From contig NZ_BMPQ01000043.1 in assembly GCF_014647675.1 (NCBI RefSeq), forward strand, positions 9,495 through 53,428: a DNA stretch of 43,934 bases. Reading direction: 5' to 3'. Below the pieces are notes generated by a model. The model made no database searches. It was given only the letters and a program-made list of their open reading frames with translations, and was not told the origin of the DNA. Source of the DNA: Streptomyces flaveus (GTDB taxonomy: Bacteria > Actinomycetota > Actinomycetes > Streptomycetales > Streptomycetaceae). Position 1 is the first letter of the stretch, and each line of letters begins with the position of its first letter. The position numbers and the translations under genes were made by a program. This document shows, one piece after another, positions 1-9,377 of this stretch.

Positions 1-37
1 GAGGAGGTGCGGGCCGTCGCCGTGGAGCTACTCGACG

Positions 38-2254
38 TCACTTGTCGGTGTCGTCCTTCTTGTCGTCGTCGCCTTCGCCCTCGATCACGGGGATGAGGGA
101 GAGCTTGCCGCGGGAGTCGATCTCGGCGATCTCGACCTGGACCTTGGAGCCCACACCGAGCACGTCCTCGACGTTCTCCACACGCTTGCCGCCGGCGAGC
201 TTGCGGATCTGCGAGATGTGCAGCAGACCGTCCTTGCCGGGGAGCAGCGAGACGAACGCACCGAAGGTGGTCGTCTTGACGACCGTGCCCAGGTAGCGCT
301 CGCCGACCTCCGGCATGGTCGGGTTGGCGATGCCGTTGATCGTGGTGCGGGCGGCCTCGGCGGAGGGTCCGTCGACCGCGCCGATGTAGATCGTGCCGTC
401 GTCCTCGATCGTGATGTCGGCGCCGGTGTCCTCCTGGATCTGGTTGATCATCTTGCCCTTGGGGCCGATGACCTCGCCGATCTTGTCCACGGGGATCTTC
501 ACGGTGATGATCCGCGGGGCGTTCGGGGACATCTCGTCCGGGGTGTCGATCGCTTCCATCATCACGTCGAGGATGTGGAGGCGGGCGTCACGGGCCTGCT
601 TCAGGGCCGCGGCCAGGACGGAGGCCGGGATGCCGTCCAGCTTGGTGTCGAGCTGGAGCGCGGTCACGAACTCCTTCGTGCCGGCGACCTTGAAGTCCAT
701 GTCACCGAAGGCGTCCTCGGCACCGAGGATGTCCGTCAGCGTCACGTAGTGCGTCTCGCCCTCGATCTCCTGGGAGATGAGGCCCATGGCGATACCGGCG
801 ACGGGGGCCTTCAGCGGCACACCGGCGTTCAGCAGCGACATGGTGGAGGCGCAGACCGAGCCCATCGACGTCGAGCCGTTCGAGCTGAGGGCCTCGGACA
901 CCTGACGGATCGCGTACGGGAACTCCTCGCGCAGCGGCAGCACCGGCACGAGCGCGCGCTCGGCGAGGGCGCCGTGGCCGATCTCGCGACGCTTCGGGGA
1001 GCCGACGCGGCCGGTCTCACCGGTGGAGTACGGCGGGAAGTTGTAGTTGTGCATGTAGCGCTTGCGGGTCACCGGGGAGAGGGTGTCCAGCTGCTGCTCC
1101 ATGCGGAGCATGTTGAGGGTGGTGACGCCCAGGATCTGGGTCTCGCCACGCTCGAACAGCGCGGAACCGTGGACCCGCGGGATCGCCTCGACCTCGGCGG
1201 CGAGCGTACGGATGTCCGTGACGCCGCGGCCGTCGATGCGCTTCTTCTCCTTGATGACGCGCTCACGGACCAGGGACTTGGTCAGCGAGCGGTACGCGGC
1301 GGAGATCTCCTTCTCGCGGCCCTCGAACTGCGGGAGCAGCTTCTCGGCGGCGAGCGCCTTCACGCGGTCCAGCTCGCTCTCGCGCTCCTGCTTGCCCCCG
1401 ATGGTGAGGGCCTGCGAGAGCTCGTCCTTGACGGCGGCCGTGAGCGCCTCCAGGACGTCGTCCTGGTAGTCGAGGAAGATCGGGAACTCGCCGGTCGGCT
1501 TGGCGGCCTTCGCGGCGAGGTCGGCCTGGGCCTTGCAGAGCACCTTGATGAAGGGCTTCGCGGCGTCCAGACCGGCGGCGACGATCTCCTCGGTCGGCGC
1601 CTCGGCGCCGCCCTTGACGAGCTGGATGGTCTTCTCGGTGGCCTCGGCCTCGACCATCATGATCGCGACGTCGCCGTCCTCCAGGGTGCGGCCCGCGACG
1701 ACCATGTCGAAGACGGCGTCCTCGAGCTCGGTGTGCGTCGGGAAGGCCACCCACTGACCGCGGATCAGCGCGACGCGGACGCCGCCGATCGGGCCGGAGA
1801 AGGGCAGACCGGCCAGCTGCGTGGACGCGGACGCGGCGTTGATCGCCACGACGTCGTACAGGTGGTCGGGGTTGAGCGCCATGATCGTGGCGACGACCTG
1901 GATCTCGTTGCGCAGGCCCTTCTTGAAGGACGGGCGCAGCGGGCGGTCGATGAGACGGCAGGTGAGGATCGCGTCCTCGGAGGGGCGGCCCTCACGGCGG
2001 AAGAAGCTGCCGGGGATCTTGCCGGCGGCGTACATCCGCTCCTCGACGTCCACCGTCAGGGGGAAGAAGTCGAGCTGGTCCTTGGGGTTCTTGGAAGCCG
2101 TGGTGGCCGACAGAACCATGGTGTCGTCATCGAGATAAGCCACGGCGGAGCCGGCGGCCTGGCGGGCCAGACGGCCCGTCTCGAAACGGATGGTGCGGGT
2201 GCCGAAGGAACCGTTGTCGATAACGGCCTCGGCGTAGTGGGTCTCGTTCTCCAC
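38..2254 (-). CDS. pnp: Polyribonucleotide nucleotidyltransferase (PNPase)
   Basis: This is the phosphorolytic 3'-5' exoribonuclease, which in streptomycetes also adds 3' tails to RNA. The 738-residue protein has two RNase PH-like domains joined by a helical region, then a KH domain with the VIGPKGKMINQIQEDTG signature, then an S1 domain (GTVVKTTTFGAFVSL, DGLLHISQI) and an acidic tail rich in D and K. The frame stays open upstream to 2389. The GTG at 2254 is chosen because the product then begins VENETHYAEAV as in other Streptomyces PNPases, and GGAGA lies about nine bases upstream. It follows rpsO on the same strand, the usual arrangement, with a strong hairpin between them. The length is normal for the family. 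Confidence 0.97.
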   Translation of the reverse strand: MENETHYAEAVIDNGSFGTRTIRFETGRLARQAAGSAVAYLDDDTMVLSATTASKNPKDQLDFFPLTVDVEERMYAAGKIPGSFFRREGRPSEDAILTCRLIDRPLRPSFKKGLRNEIQVVATIMALNPDHLYDVVAINAASASTQLAGLPFSGPIGGVRVALIRGQWVAFPTHTELEDAVFDMVVAGRTLEDGDVAIMMVEAEATEKTIQLVKGGAEAPTEEIVAAGLDAAKPFIKVLCKAQADLAAKAAKPTGEFPIFLDYQDDVLEALTAAVKDELSQALTIGGKQERESELDRVKALAAEKLLPQFEGREKEISAAYRSLTKSLVRERVIKEKKRIDGRGVTDIRTLAAEVEAIPRVHGSALFERGETQILGVTTLNMLRMEQQLDTLSPVTRKRYMHNYNFPPYSTGETGRVGSPKRREIGHGALAERALVPVLPLREEFPYAIRQVSEALSSNGSTSMGSVCASTMSLLNAGVPLKAPVAGIAMGLISQEIEGETHYVTLTDILGAEDAFGDMDFKVAGTKEFVTALQLDTKLDGIPASVLAAALKQARDARLHILDVMMEAIDTPDEMSPNAPRIITVKIPVDKIGEVIGPKGKMINQIQEDTGADITIEDDGTIYIGAVDGPSAEAARTTINGIANPTMPEVGERYLGTVVKTTTFGAFVSLLPGKDGLLHISQIRKLAGGKRVENVEDVLGVGSKVQVEIAEIDSRGKLSLIPVIEGEGDDDKKDDTDK

Positions 2255-2542
2255 TAGCGTTTTCTCCGATGCTTTTCGTCTTTCGTCCCGTCCCGCCCGT
2301 GTGGCGGGTGGACGTCGGAGAAGCGCTCCGTCTGGTGCGGGCCGGTCTTCGATCGAAGCACCCGGGGTTCGCATTCCCCCGGGGGCCACTACCGAGGACC
2401 GGCGGCGGCGAGGTGCGCTTCTCCTCGTTCAGTTGTGGTGTCCACGCCGTCGCTGTGCGCTGTCGCGGAACCACGTCGTGTCGTACGTCTTGTGTTGTGC
2501 TACCACACTACAAAGGGGCGGCGACACTCCGCACGTACAGCA

Positions 2543-2579
2543 AAGGGAGCGGCCCCCTCAGTGTGGGAACCGCTCCCTT
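2543..2579 (-). terminator. rpsO-pnp intergenic hairpin
   Basis: A perfect 10-bp inverted repeat (AAGGGAGCGG at 2543-2552, CCGCTCCCTT at 2570-2579) with a 17-nt loop begins ten bases after the rpsO stop. It may terminate or attenuate rpsO transcription, or act as an RNA-processing site; the rpsO-pnp intergenic hairpin is a known RNase III target in streptomycetes. The rest of the gap (2255-2542) is the pnp leader. A TAGTGT hexamer there could be a -10 box, but no convincing -35 was seen. Confidence 0.75.
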
Positions 2580-2588
2580 CACGGCGTC

Positions 2589-2876
2589 TTACCGGGCGCC
2601 CGCCGCACCGCGGCGGATGCCGAGGCGGTCGACCAGCGCACGGAAGCGCTGGATGTCCTTCTTGGCCAGGTACTGCAGCAGGCGGCGACGCTGACCGACC
2701 AGGATCAGCAGACCACGACGGGAGTGGTGGTCGTGCTTGTGGGTCTTGAGGTGCTCGGTCAGGTCCGAGATCCGGCGCGAGAGCATGGCGACCTGGACCT
2801 CGGGGGAGCCGGTGTCGCCCTCCTTCTGGCCGAACTCGGACATGATCTGCTTCTTCGTAGCGGCGTCGAGCGACAC
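2589..2876 (-). CDS. rpsO: 30S ribosomal protein S15
   Basis: This is the small-subunit protein S15, which binds 16S rRNA early in assembly of the platform. The 95-residue product has the typical S15 core (GSPEVQVAMLSRRI, LTEHLKTHKHDHHSRRGL, RRRLLQYL) and a short alanine/arginine-rich end. The start is the GTG at 2876 (read as MSLDAATKKQ), with AGGAG about seven bases upstream. It is the first gene of the rpsO-pnp pair. Its leader contains a two-stem inverted repeat (2909-2951) that could be a site of autoregulation. Confidence 0.97.
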   Translation of the reverse strand: MSLDAATKKQIMSEFGQKEGDTGSPEVQVAMLSRRISDLTEHLKTHKHDHHSRRGLLILVGQRRRLLQYLAKKDIQRFRALVDRLGIRRGAAGAR

Positions 2877-2908
2877 GCGTACTCCTCGTAGTCTTCTTTG
2901 ATAGCCAT

Positions 2909-2951
2909 CGAGTGCCCCTGGTCCACTTCTCAGGGGAGCTTCCGTTACTCG
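2909..2951 (-). promoter_or_regulatory. Structured leader upstream of rpsO
   Basis: On the minus strand an outer helix CGAGT/ACTCG (2947-2951 with 2909-2913) encloses an internal loop and an inner helix CCCCTG/CAGGGG (2931-2936 with 2915-2920) with a 10-nt loop. It lies 33-75 bases before the rpsO start. S15 represses its own translation through differing mRNA structures in several phyla, so an S15-binding leader is plausible. This is inference from pairing only. The rest of 2877-3186 is divergent promoter DNA; no unambiguous -35/-10 pair was found for either side. Confidence 0.4.
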
Positions 2952-3186
2952 GGAGGCGGGGATCCGCTGGGCGCGTCCTCCAGGGCCCTTGGGAGGGCGG
3001 TCCGAGGGCGCGTACGCATACGGCCGTTACACAGGGTACCAGCAGCTGTGCACGCCTCTTGCCAGGGGTTCGCGGTCTCAGGTGATCTTCCGGACTGTGA
3101 CCTTGCAGTTGCCCAGCGTCAGACCTGGCAGGCCAAGTAGGGTGAACACACAGTTCATTCGCACCTCAGGAAGGGGCCGTCGCACC

Positions 3187-3504
3187 ATGGCCGAGGGACA
3201 GGACCAGGGCGTCGAGGCGCAGGACGAGGACGTCAAGGCGCGCAAGGAGCGGGAGAAGAACGAGCTCTACGCACTCGACATCTCCGGCGTCGAGTGGCAG
3301 AGCGCGCCGGGTACCGAGGAGCACGAGGAGCGCGTTGAGATCGCGTACCTTCCCGGCGGTGCTGTGGCGATGCGGTCGTCCCTCGATCCGGACACGGTGC
3401 TGCGCTACACGGAGGCGGAGTGGCAGGCCTTCGTACTGGGCGCCCGGGACGGGGAGTTCGACCTGGAACCGGCTCCGCACAACGGAGGGCTCGCGGCGGA
3501 GTAG
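3187..3504 (+). CDS. BldB-type DUF397 small regulatory protein
   Basis: A 105-residue acidic protein with a charged N-terminal segment (residues 1-26) followed by a DUF397-like domain (LDISGVEWQSA, EERVEIAYLPGGAVAMRSS, LRYTEAEWQAFVLGARDGEF). DUF397 is the family of small actinomycete proteins that includes the developmental regulator BldB and the partners of WhiJ-type regulators. It stands alone, without an adjacent HTH gene, as BldB does, and it lies at the edge of the type VII secretion locus between rpsO and eccD. I suspect it is the BldB orthologue but cannot prove it by eye. The ATG at 3187 is preceded by AGGAAGGGG. The gene is convergent with eccD. Confidence 0.85.
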   Translation: MAEGQDQGVEAQDEDVKARKEREKNELYALDISGVEWQSAPGTEEHEERVEIAYLPGGAVAMRSSLDPDTVLRYTEAEWQAFVLGARDGEFDLEPAPHNGGLAAE

Positions 3505-3596
3505 CCGCTCGGGGTACGAGGAGAGCTCGCGGCCGCGGCGGCCGTTCGGGGCCGACGGGACGCGTCTCGTCGGCCTCTCGGGCGTTCGCCGCCCCG

Positions 3597-5087
3597 TCAG
3601 CTGGTCATCGACCGAGCCGTCGCGTACACGTCGAAGACGGCCAGTGCCAGCGGTACCAGGGTCAGCAGTACGAAGCCCTCGGCGATCTCCAGGAAGCGGC
3701 CCCAGAACGGGGTGAGGCCGCCGCGGGAGACGATCAGGCCGATCGCTGTGACGAGGGCGGCCACCGCGGCGATCGCCGCGACGAGCCAGATGGTCCGGAG
3801 GTCGAGGTCGGCGCGGTCGATCGCCTTCGGCGGGTTGAGCGCCAGTCCGAGGCCGAGCAGCATGAGCGAGGCGAGGCCGCCGCCCAGGACGGGGGCGACC
3901 TGGGCGGTGTAGCGGAAGAGGTGGGCGCGCATCAGCAGGGCCACGCCGGTGGCGAGGGCGAGGAGTTGGGCCCAGACGTTCGAGGAGAAGCCGAGGACGG
4001 CCGAGGAACCGACGGCGATCAGCGCGCAGCCGCCCACCAGGCCGACCAGGAGTTCGTGTCCGCGCCGCGCCTTGGCGGCGACCCGCTCGGCGTCGACCGG
4101 CTCCTGGGGGGCGGGGTCGGTGTCGTACGCGCTGCGCGGGGTCGTGTCCGGGGTGTCGAAGCCGATCGGAAGCCGGGCGAAGCGCATCGACAGGCCGGGC
4201 AGGAAGGCCAGGCCTCCGACGGCGATCGGGGCGCACAGGGCGCCGATCTCGGCAGGTGTCCAGTCGGCGAGGGTCGCCGCGAACAGGGCGAGCAGGCCGA
4301 TGGCGGAGGCGAAGACGAAGGCGACGAACGGCCCGTCCCCGCTCGGCGAGCACAGGGTGAGCAGCACCGAGGCGAGCAGCACCGCCGCGCAGGCGAGGAG
4401 GAACTGGAGCTTGCCGATGCCTTGTCCGTCGGCGAGCGGCAGGAGACCCGAGCCGCCCACGCCGACGTTGGGCAGGGCGCCGAGCCCCAGGGCGATGGCC
4501 GAGGCCCGGTCGGCGTAGACCCGGGCGCGTACGCACGCCAGGACGACCAGGAGGACACCGACGACCCCGGCGAGGATGCCGGGCAGGCTGTGCATGTCGT
4601 GGAGCGGGTCGCCCGTCCAGGCCACGAAGGCGAGCAGGACCGGCAGTACGCCTCCTCCGACGAGGCCCGCGGCGCGCGTCAAGTCGTCGCTCCACAAGGC
4701 ACGTTCGCTGGTCACGGCGGAGGCGACCGCGTCGGAGACGTCGTCGAAGACGGCGGGGGGCAGCGACTCGGAGAAGGGGCGCAGTGTGAGGAGTTCGCCG
4801 TCGAGGATGCGCTGGGCGGCGAAGGAACGGGCACTGTCGAGGACGGTGCCGTCCCGGCGGACCAGGTGGTAGCCGACGGGTGCGCTCTGGGCCGGGCTCT
4901 GCTGGGAGAGCCTGAGGATCTCCGGATAGATGTCCGCGACCGGGATGTCGTCGGGCAGCGCCACGTCGATCCGGCTGTCCGGCGCGACGATGGTGACCCG
5001 GCAGAAGCCGAGGCCTGTGCCCGTCCCGACAGGAGTTCCCGTACCGGGTCCTCCCCCGGTGACTGCCGCGGAGGCCGTCATGCTCAC
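3597..5087 (-). CDS. eccD: Type VII secretion integral membrane protein EccD
   Basis: This is the multi-pass subunit that forms most of the membrane vestibule of the ESX/type VII secretion complex. The 496-residue protein has a glycine-rich start, a ubiquitin-like domain at about residues 28-104 (FCRVTIVAPDSRIDVALPDD, YHLVRRDGTVLD) and then about eleven hydrophobic segments from residue 140 to the end. That is the EccD layout. The GTG at 5087 has GGGGAG six bases upstream; an ATG two codons later is an alternative. It is transcribed away from eccC, sharing the divergent region 5088-5393. Confidence 0.92.
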   Translation of the reverse strand: MSMTASAAVTGGGPGTGTPVGTGTGLGFCRVTIVAPDSRIDVALPDDIPVADIYPEILRLSQQSPAQSAPVGYHLVRRDGTVLDSARSFAAQRILDGELLTLRPFSESLPPAVFDDVSDAVASAVTSERALWSDDLTRAAGLVGGGVLPVLLAFVAWTGDPLHDMHSLPGILAGVVGVLLVVLACVRARVYADRASAIALGLGALPNVGVGGSGLLPLADGQGIGKLQFLLACAAVLLASVLLTLCSPSGDGPFVAFVFASAIGLLALFAATLADWTPAEIGALCAPIAVGGLAFLPGLSMRFARLPIGFDTPDTTPRSAYDTDPAPQEPVDAERVAAKARRGHELLVGLVGGCALIAVGSSAVLGFSSNVWAQLLALATGVALLMRAHLFRYTAQVAPVLGGGLASLMLLGLGLALNPPKAIDRADLDLRTIWLVAAIAAVAALVTAIGLIVSRGGLTPFWGRFLEIAEGFVLLTLVPLALAVFDVYATARSMTS

Positions 5088-5239
5088 CTGCTGCTCCCCC
5101 TCAGTGATGATTCTGTACCTGCGGTATGGACATCCTGCGCCGTTTTTCCCGCCCCCTGTGACCGCCGATGCGGCGAGGTGGCGAGAACGGTGCCGTCGTG
5201 CCGCCGCCAGGATTCCGCTTCCCGCCGGATCACACGAAA

Positions 5240-5289
5240 TGCCCCATTGCTCTGGCTCAACTCGCGTGTGCTGACGCGAACATGGGGCA
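5240..5289. promoter_or_regulatory. Nested inverted repeats between eccD and eccC
   Basis: The 306-bp divergent gap 5088-5393 contains an outer inverted repeat TGCCCCAT/ATGGGGCA (5240-5247 and 5282-5289) around an inner one TCGCGT/ACGCGA (5262-5267 and 5274-5279). It could be an operator serving both genes, or an RNA hairpin in either leader. Downstream, a TAGGAT at about 5322 could be a -10 for eccC, but no matching -35 is clear. Confidence 0.3.
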
Positions 5290-5393
5290 CCCTACCGCCC
5301 TCTTGCCTCAGCCGAAGTAAGTAGGATCGCCCGGCGGCTGCGTCCGCCCGACACGGGGCGGCGGACGGACTCTCGGGCCGGTCAAGAGAATGG

Positions 5394-8300
5394 GTGAAAG
5401 TGAGCCACATCGTCGTGAAGCGCCCGCCTCGGGTGCTGCCGTCCGAAGTGTCCACGCGGGAGATCGTCCTGCAGCCTCCGCCCGAACTGCCGCGGGGACA
5501 GCAGGAAGGCATGCTGATGCAACTGCTGCCCATGCTGGGCATGGGCGGCTCCGTGGTGTTCTTCTTCATGCCCAACGCACATCCTTTCATGAGGATCATG
5601 GGCATGATCATGATCGCTTCGACGATCGCCATGGGCGTCGCGATGGCGATCCGCTTCCGCCGCGGCAACCAGGGGCAGTTGGCGGACATGCGCCGCGACT
5701 ACCTGAGCTACCTGGCACAGACCCGGCGCACGGCAGTCGACACGGCGAAGGCCCAGCGCGACGCGCAGTACTTCCTTCATCCCTCCCCCGAGCAGCTGTG
5801 GGCCCTGGTCGCCGAGGGCAGCCGCGTATGGGAACGCCGCCCCGGCGACGAGGACTTCGCCCAGGTCCGCATCGGCCTCGGCTCGCAGTCCCTCGCCAGC
5901 ACCCTGGTCGCCCCCGAGACCGGCCCCGTCGAGCAGCTGGAGCCGCTGACCGCGGGTGCGATGCAGCGCTTCCTCGCCGTCCACAGCACCCTGGACGACC
6001 TGCCGATGGCGGTCTCGCTGCGCGCCTTCTACCACGTCACGATCAGCGGCGAGCCACAGTCCGTACGGTCCTCAGCGCGGGCCATGGTCGGCTCGCTGGC
6101 CGCACTGCACTCCCCCGAGGACCTGCTCATCGTGGTCGCGGCGGGCCGCGAGGACCTGCCCCACTGGGAGTGGGCCAAGTGGCTGCCGCACGTCCAGGCC
6201 CCCGGCGCCGTGGACGGCGCGGGCAGCCGCAGGCTGATCGACAGCGACACCCGCGAACTGGAGAACCTGCTCGCCACCCGGCTGACCGGCCGCCCGCGCT
6301 TCCACCCGAACGCGGCGCCCCTGCCGGAGGAGCCCCACATCGTCGTCGTACTCGACGGTCGATCCCTGCCTCCGGACTCGGTCCTGGCCAACCCCGAAGG
6401 GCTGCAGGGCGTCACCGTCCTCGAGGTCGTTCCCGGTGAGCTGACCACGGGCGGCGGCGAACTCTCCATCGTCGTACGGCCCGAGGCACTGCACCTGGAG
6501 TCCGCGCACGGCGCCGCCTACGAAGGGACTCCCGACGCCCTCTCGTACGAATCCGCCGAGGCCCTCGCCCGGCAACTCGCCCCGCTGCGGATGGCCACCG
6601 GCGGGGACGACGACGAACCGCTGCTCGCCAACCTGGAGTTCACCGACCTGCTGAACCTCGGTGACGCGGCGTCCGTCGACACCCAGCGCACCTGGCGGCC
6701 GCGTTCGCTGGCCGAGCGGCTGCGCGTGCCGATCGGTGTCGGCGAGGACGGACGCCCCGTGATGCTGGACCTCAAGGAGGCCGCGCAGGAGGGCATGGGC
6801 CCGCACGGCCTGTGCGTGGGCGCCACCGGCTCCGGCAAGTCGGAGCTGCTGCGCACCCTGGTACTGGGCCTGGCGGTCACCCATTCGTCCGAGACGCTGA
6901 ACTTCGTCCTGGCGGACTTCAAGGGCGGCGCGACCTTCGCCGGTATGGCGCAGATGCCGCACGTGGCGGCCGTCATCACCAACCTCGCCGACGACTTGAC
7001 CCTGGTCGACCGCATGGGCGACTCCATCCGCGGCGAACTCAACCGCCGCCAGGAGATGCTGCGCGACGCGGGCAACTACGCCAACATCCACGACTACGAG
7101 AAGGCGCGCGCGGCTGGTGCGGCGCTGCAGCCCATTCCCTCTTTGGTGTTGGTGATCGACGAGTTCAGTGAGCTGTTGACGGCGAAGCCGGACTTCATCG
7201 AGATGTTCGTGCAGATCGGTCGTATCGGTCGGTCGCTGGGCGTGCACCTGCTGCTGGCGTCGCAGCGCCTGGAGGAGGGCCGCCTGCGCGGCCTGGAGAC
7301 GTATCTCTCGTACAGGGTCGGTCTGCGTACCTTCTCCGCCGCGGAGTCCCGGGCGGCGATCGGCGTACCGGACGCCTACGAGCTGCCGAACGTCCCGGGC
7401 TCCGGCCTCCTGAAGTTCGGCACCGGCGAGATGGTGCGCTTCAAGGCGGCGTACGTCTCCGGGGTCTACCGCTCCGGCACGCAGCGGGCGTCGCTGGGCG
7501 GCGGCCCGCTGCCGGTGGACCGGCGGCCGGTGCTGTTCACGGCGGCCGAGGTGCCGGTGCAGTACGCGCCGGTGCCGCAGCAGCGCCCTTCGGCTCCGGA
7601 CGGTCCGGAGGTCGACGACGCGCTCGCCGACACCGTGCTCGACGTGATCGTGCGCCGGCTGGAGGCACAGGGTCCGGCGGCCCACCAGGTGTGGCTGCCG
7701 CCGCTGGACAGCCCGCCGTCGCTGGACGGGCTCCTGCCCGGGCTCACGGCGGTGCAGGGCCGCGGCCTCACGCAGCCGGACTACGAAGGCGCCGGCCGCC
7801 TGGTCGTACCGGCGGGCCTGGTGGACAAGCCGTACGAGCAGCGCCGCGACCCGCTCTGGGTGGACTTCTCCGGCGCGGCCGGCCATATGCAGATCCTCGG
7901 CGGTCCGCAGTCCGGCAAGTCGACCCTGCTGCGGACCCTGATCTCGGCGTTCGCGCTCACGCACACGCCGTACGAAGTCCAGTTCTACGGCCTCGACTTC
8001 GGCGGTGGCGGCATGTCGGCGGTGGCCGGACTGCCGCACGTGGGTGGCGTCGCCTCGCGTCTCGATCCGGAGCGGGTGCGGCGGACGGTGGCCGAGGTGT
8101 ACGGGGTACTGACGCGTCGGGAGGAGTACTTCCGTTCGTCGGGCATCTCGTCGATCGCGGAGTTCCGGGCGCGGCGGGCCCGGGGCGACATCTCGGTCAC
8201 GGATCAGCCGTGGGGCGACGTCTTCCTGGTCATCGACGGCTGGGGCAACTTCCGTGCGGACTACGAGGCGATGGACCAGGTGATCCTCGACATCGCGTCG

Positions 8301-9377
8301 CGTGGCCTTGGTTACGGCATCCACCTGATCCTGACGGCCTCACGCTCCATGGAGGTCAGGGCCAACCTCAAGGACCACCTGATGAACCGCCTCGAGCTGC
8401 GGCTCGGCGACACGATGGACTCCGAGCTGGACCGCAAGGTGGCCGCGAACGTACCGGCCGGCGTGCCCGGCCGCGGGCAGGCCCCGCAGAAGCTGCACTT
8501 CATGGCGGCGGTGCCGCGCATCGACGGCCTGACCTCCGACACGGACCTGGCGGACGCCACGGCGGCACTGGCCACCGAGGTCTCCCGGCACTGGCAGGCG
8601 CCCGGCGCACCCGAAGTCCGGTTGCTGCCCCGCGAGTTCCCCTCCGAGCAGCTGCCTCCGGGCGACCGCTTCCCGCGCCGCGGCGTCGCCTTCGCCCTCG
8701 ACGAGGACAACCTCGAACCGGTCTTCGTCGACTTCGAACAGGACCCGTTCTTCCTCGTCTTCGGCGAGAGCGAGTCGGGCAAGTCGAACCTGCTGCGACT
8801 GCTCATCAAGCAGGTGACGCAGCGCTACTCGGGCGACGAGGCCAAGCTGTTCGTCATCGACAACCGCCGCGCCCTGCTGGACGTGACCCCGTCCTCCCAC
8901 CTGGCCGAGTACATCCCCATGTCCAACGCCATGGACCACCACGTGTCCGCCCTGGCCGGCCTCATGGAACGCCGCACACCGACCGCCGACGTGACCGCGC
9001 AGCAACTACGGGACCGGAGTTGGTGGAGCGGACCGACGGTGTTCGTCGTCATCGACGACTACGACCTGGTGGCCACATCGAGCGGGAATCCGCTGGCCGG
9101 GTTGACGGAACTGTTGCCGTTCGCCCGGGACGTGGGCGTGCGGTTCATCATCGCGCGCTCGACGGCGGGCGCGGGGCGTGCGTCGTACGAGGCGTTCATG
9201 CAGCGCGTCAAGGAGCTGGGGGCGCAGGGGGTCGTGCTGGCCGGCGATCCGGGCGAGGGGGACCTGCTGGGTGGGGTTCGGCCGCGGCCTATGCCTGCGG
9301 GGCGGGGGGTCTTTGTGTCTCGGCGGAGGGGGAAGCCGTTGGTGCAGGTGGGGTTGGTGGCGGAGAGGGTTTATTGA
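5394..9377 (+). CDS. eccC: Type VII secretion ATPase EccC (fused EccCa/EccCb)
   Basis: This is the motor ATPase of the ESX secretion complex; it recognises and drives export of WXG100-type substrates. The 1327-residue protein has two N-terminal hydrophobic segments (about residues 43-86), a linker, then three FtsK/SpoIIIE-type ATPase domains. Their Walker A motifs are GATGSGKS (476-483), GGPQSGKS (836-843) and GESESGKS (1124-1131). Walker B of the first domain is LVLVIDEF (D589, E590). In domains 2 and 3 the strands read VFLVIDGW and VFVVIDDY, without the usual catalytic Glu in domain 2, as is common in EccC. The subunit is one polypeptide, not split as in mycobacterial ESX-1. GTG 5394 or GTG 5400 (VSHIVVKRPP) could be the start; upstream SD pairing is weak for both. 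Confidence 0.96.
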   Translation: MKVSHIVVKRPPRVLPSEVSTREIVLQPPPELPRGQQEGMLMQLLPMLGMGGSVVFFFMPNAHPFMRIMGMIMIASTIAMGVAMAIRFRRGNQGQLADMRRDYLSYLAQTRRTAVDTAKAQRDAQYFLHPSPEQLWALVAEGSRVWERRPGDEDFAQVRIGLGSQSLASTLVAPETGPVEQLEPLTAGAMQRFLAVHSTLDDLPMAVSLRAFYHVTISGEPQSVRSSARAMVGSLAALHSPEDLLIVVAAGREDLPHWEWAKWLPHVQAPGAVDGAGSRRLIDSDTRELENLLATRLTGRPRFHPNAAPLPEEPHIVVVLDGRSLPPDSVLANPEGLQGVTVLEVVPGELTTGGGELSIVVRPEALHLESAHGAAYEGTPDALSYESAEALARQLAPLRMATGGDDDEPLLANLEFTDLLNLGDAASVDTQRTWRPRSLAERLRVPIGVGEDGRPVMLDLKEAAQEGMGPHGLCVGATGSGKSELLRTLVLGLAVTHSSETLNFVLADFKGGATFAGMAQMPHVAAVITNLADDLTLVDRMGDSIRGELNRRQEMLRDAGNYANIHDYEKARAAGAALQPIPSLVLVIDEFSELLTAKPDFIEMFVQIGRIGRSLGVHLLLASQRLEEGRLRGLETYLSYRVGLRTFSAAESRAAIGVPDAYELPNVPGSGLLKFGTGEMVRFKAAYVSGVYRSGTQRASLGGGPLPVDRRPVLFTAAEVPVQYAPVPQQRPSAPDGPEVDDALADTVLDVIVRRLEAQGPAAHQVWLPPLDSPPSLDGLLPGLTAVQGRGLTQPDYEGAGRLVVPAGLVDKPYEQRRDPLWVDFSGAAGHMQILGGPQSGKSTLLRTLISAFALTHTPYEVQFYGLDFGGGGMSAVAGLPHVGGVASRLDPERVRRTVAEVYGVLTRREEYFRSSGISSIAEFRARRARGDISVTDQPWGDVFLVIDGWGNFRADYEAMDQVILDIASRGLGYGIHLILTASRSMEVRANLKDHLMNRLELRLGDTMDSELDRKVAANVPAGVPGRGQAPQKLHFMAAVPRIDGLTSDTDLADATAALATEVSRHWQAPGAPEVRLLPREFPSEQLPPGDRFPRRGVAFALDEDNLEPVFVDFEQDPFFLVFGESESGKSNLLRLLIKQVTQRYSGDEAKLFVIDNRRALLDVTPSSHLAEYIPMSNAMDHHVSALAGLMERRTPTADVTAQQLRDRSWWSGPTVFVVIDDYDLVATSSGNPLAGLTELLPFARDVGVRFIIARSTAGAGRASYEAFMQRVKELGAQGVVLAGDPGEGDLLGGVRPRPMPAGRGVFVSRRRGKPLVQVGLVAERVY

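Noticed and set aside
218..2257. 679-codon plus-strand frame opposite pnp
   Set aside because: Shadow of PNPase caused by GC bias; composition dominated by Asp, Arg, Gly and His, with no motif.
6072..8324. 750-codon minus-strand frame inside eccC
   Set aside because: Antisense to a well-supported ATPase gene; Arg/Gln/His-rich nonsense-like composition.
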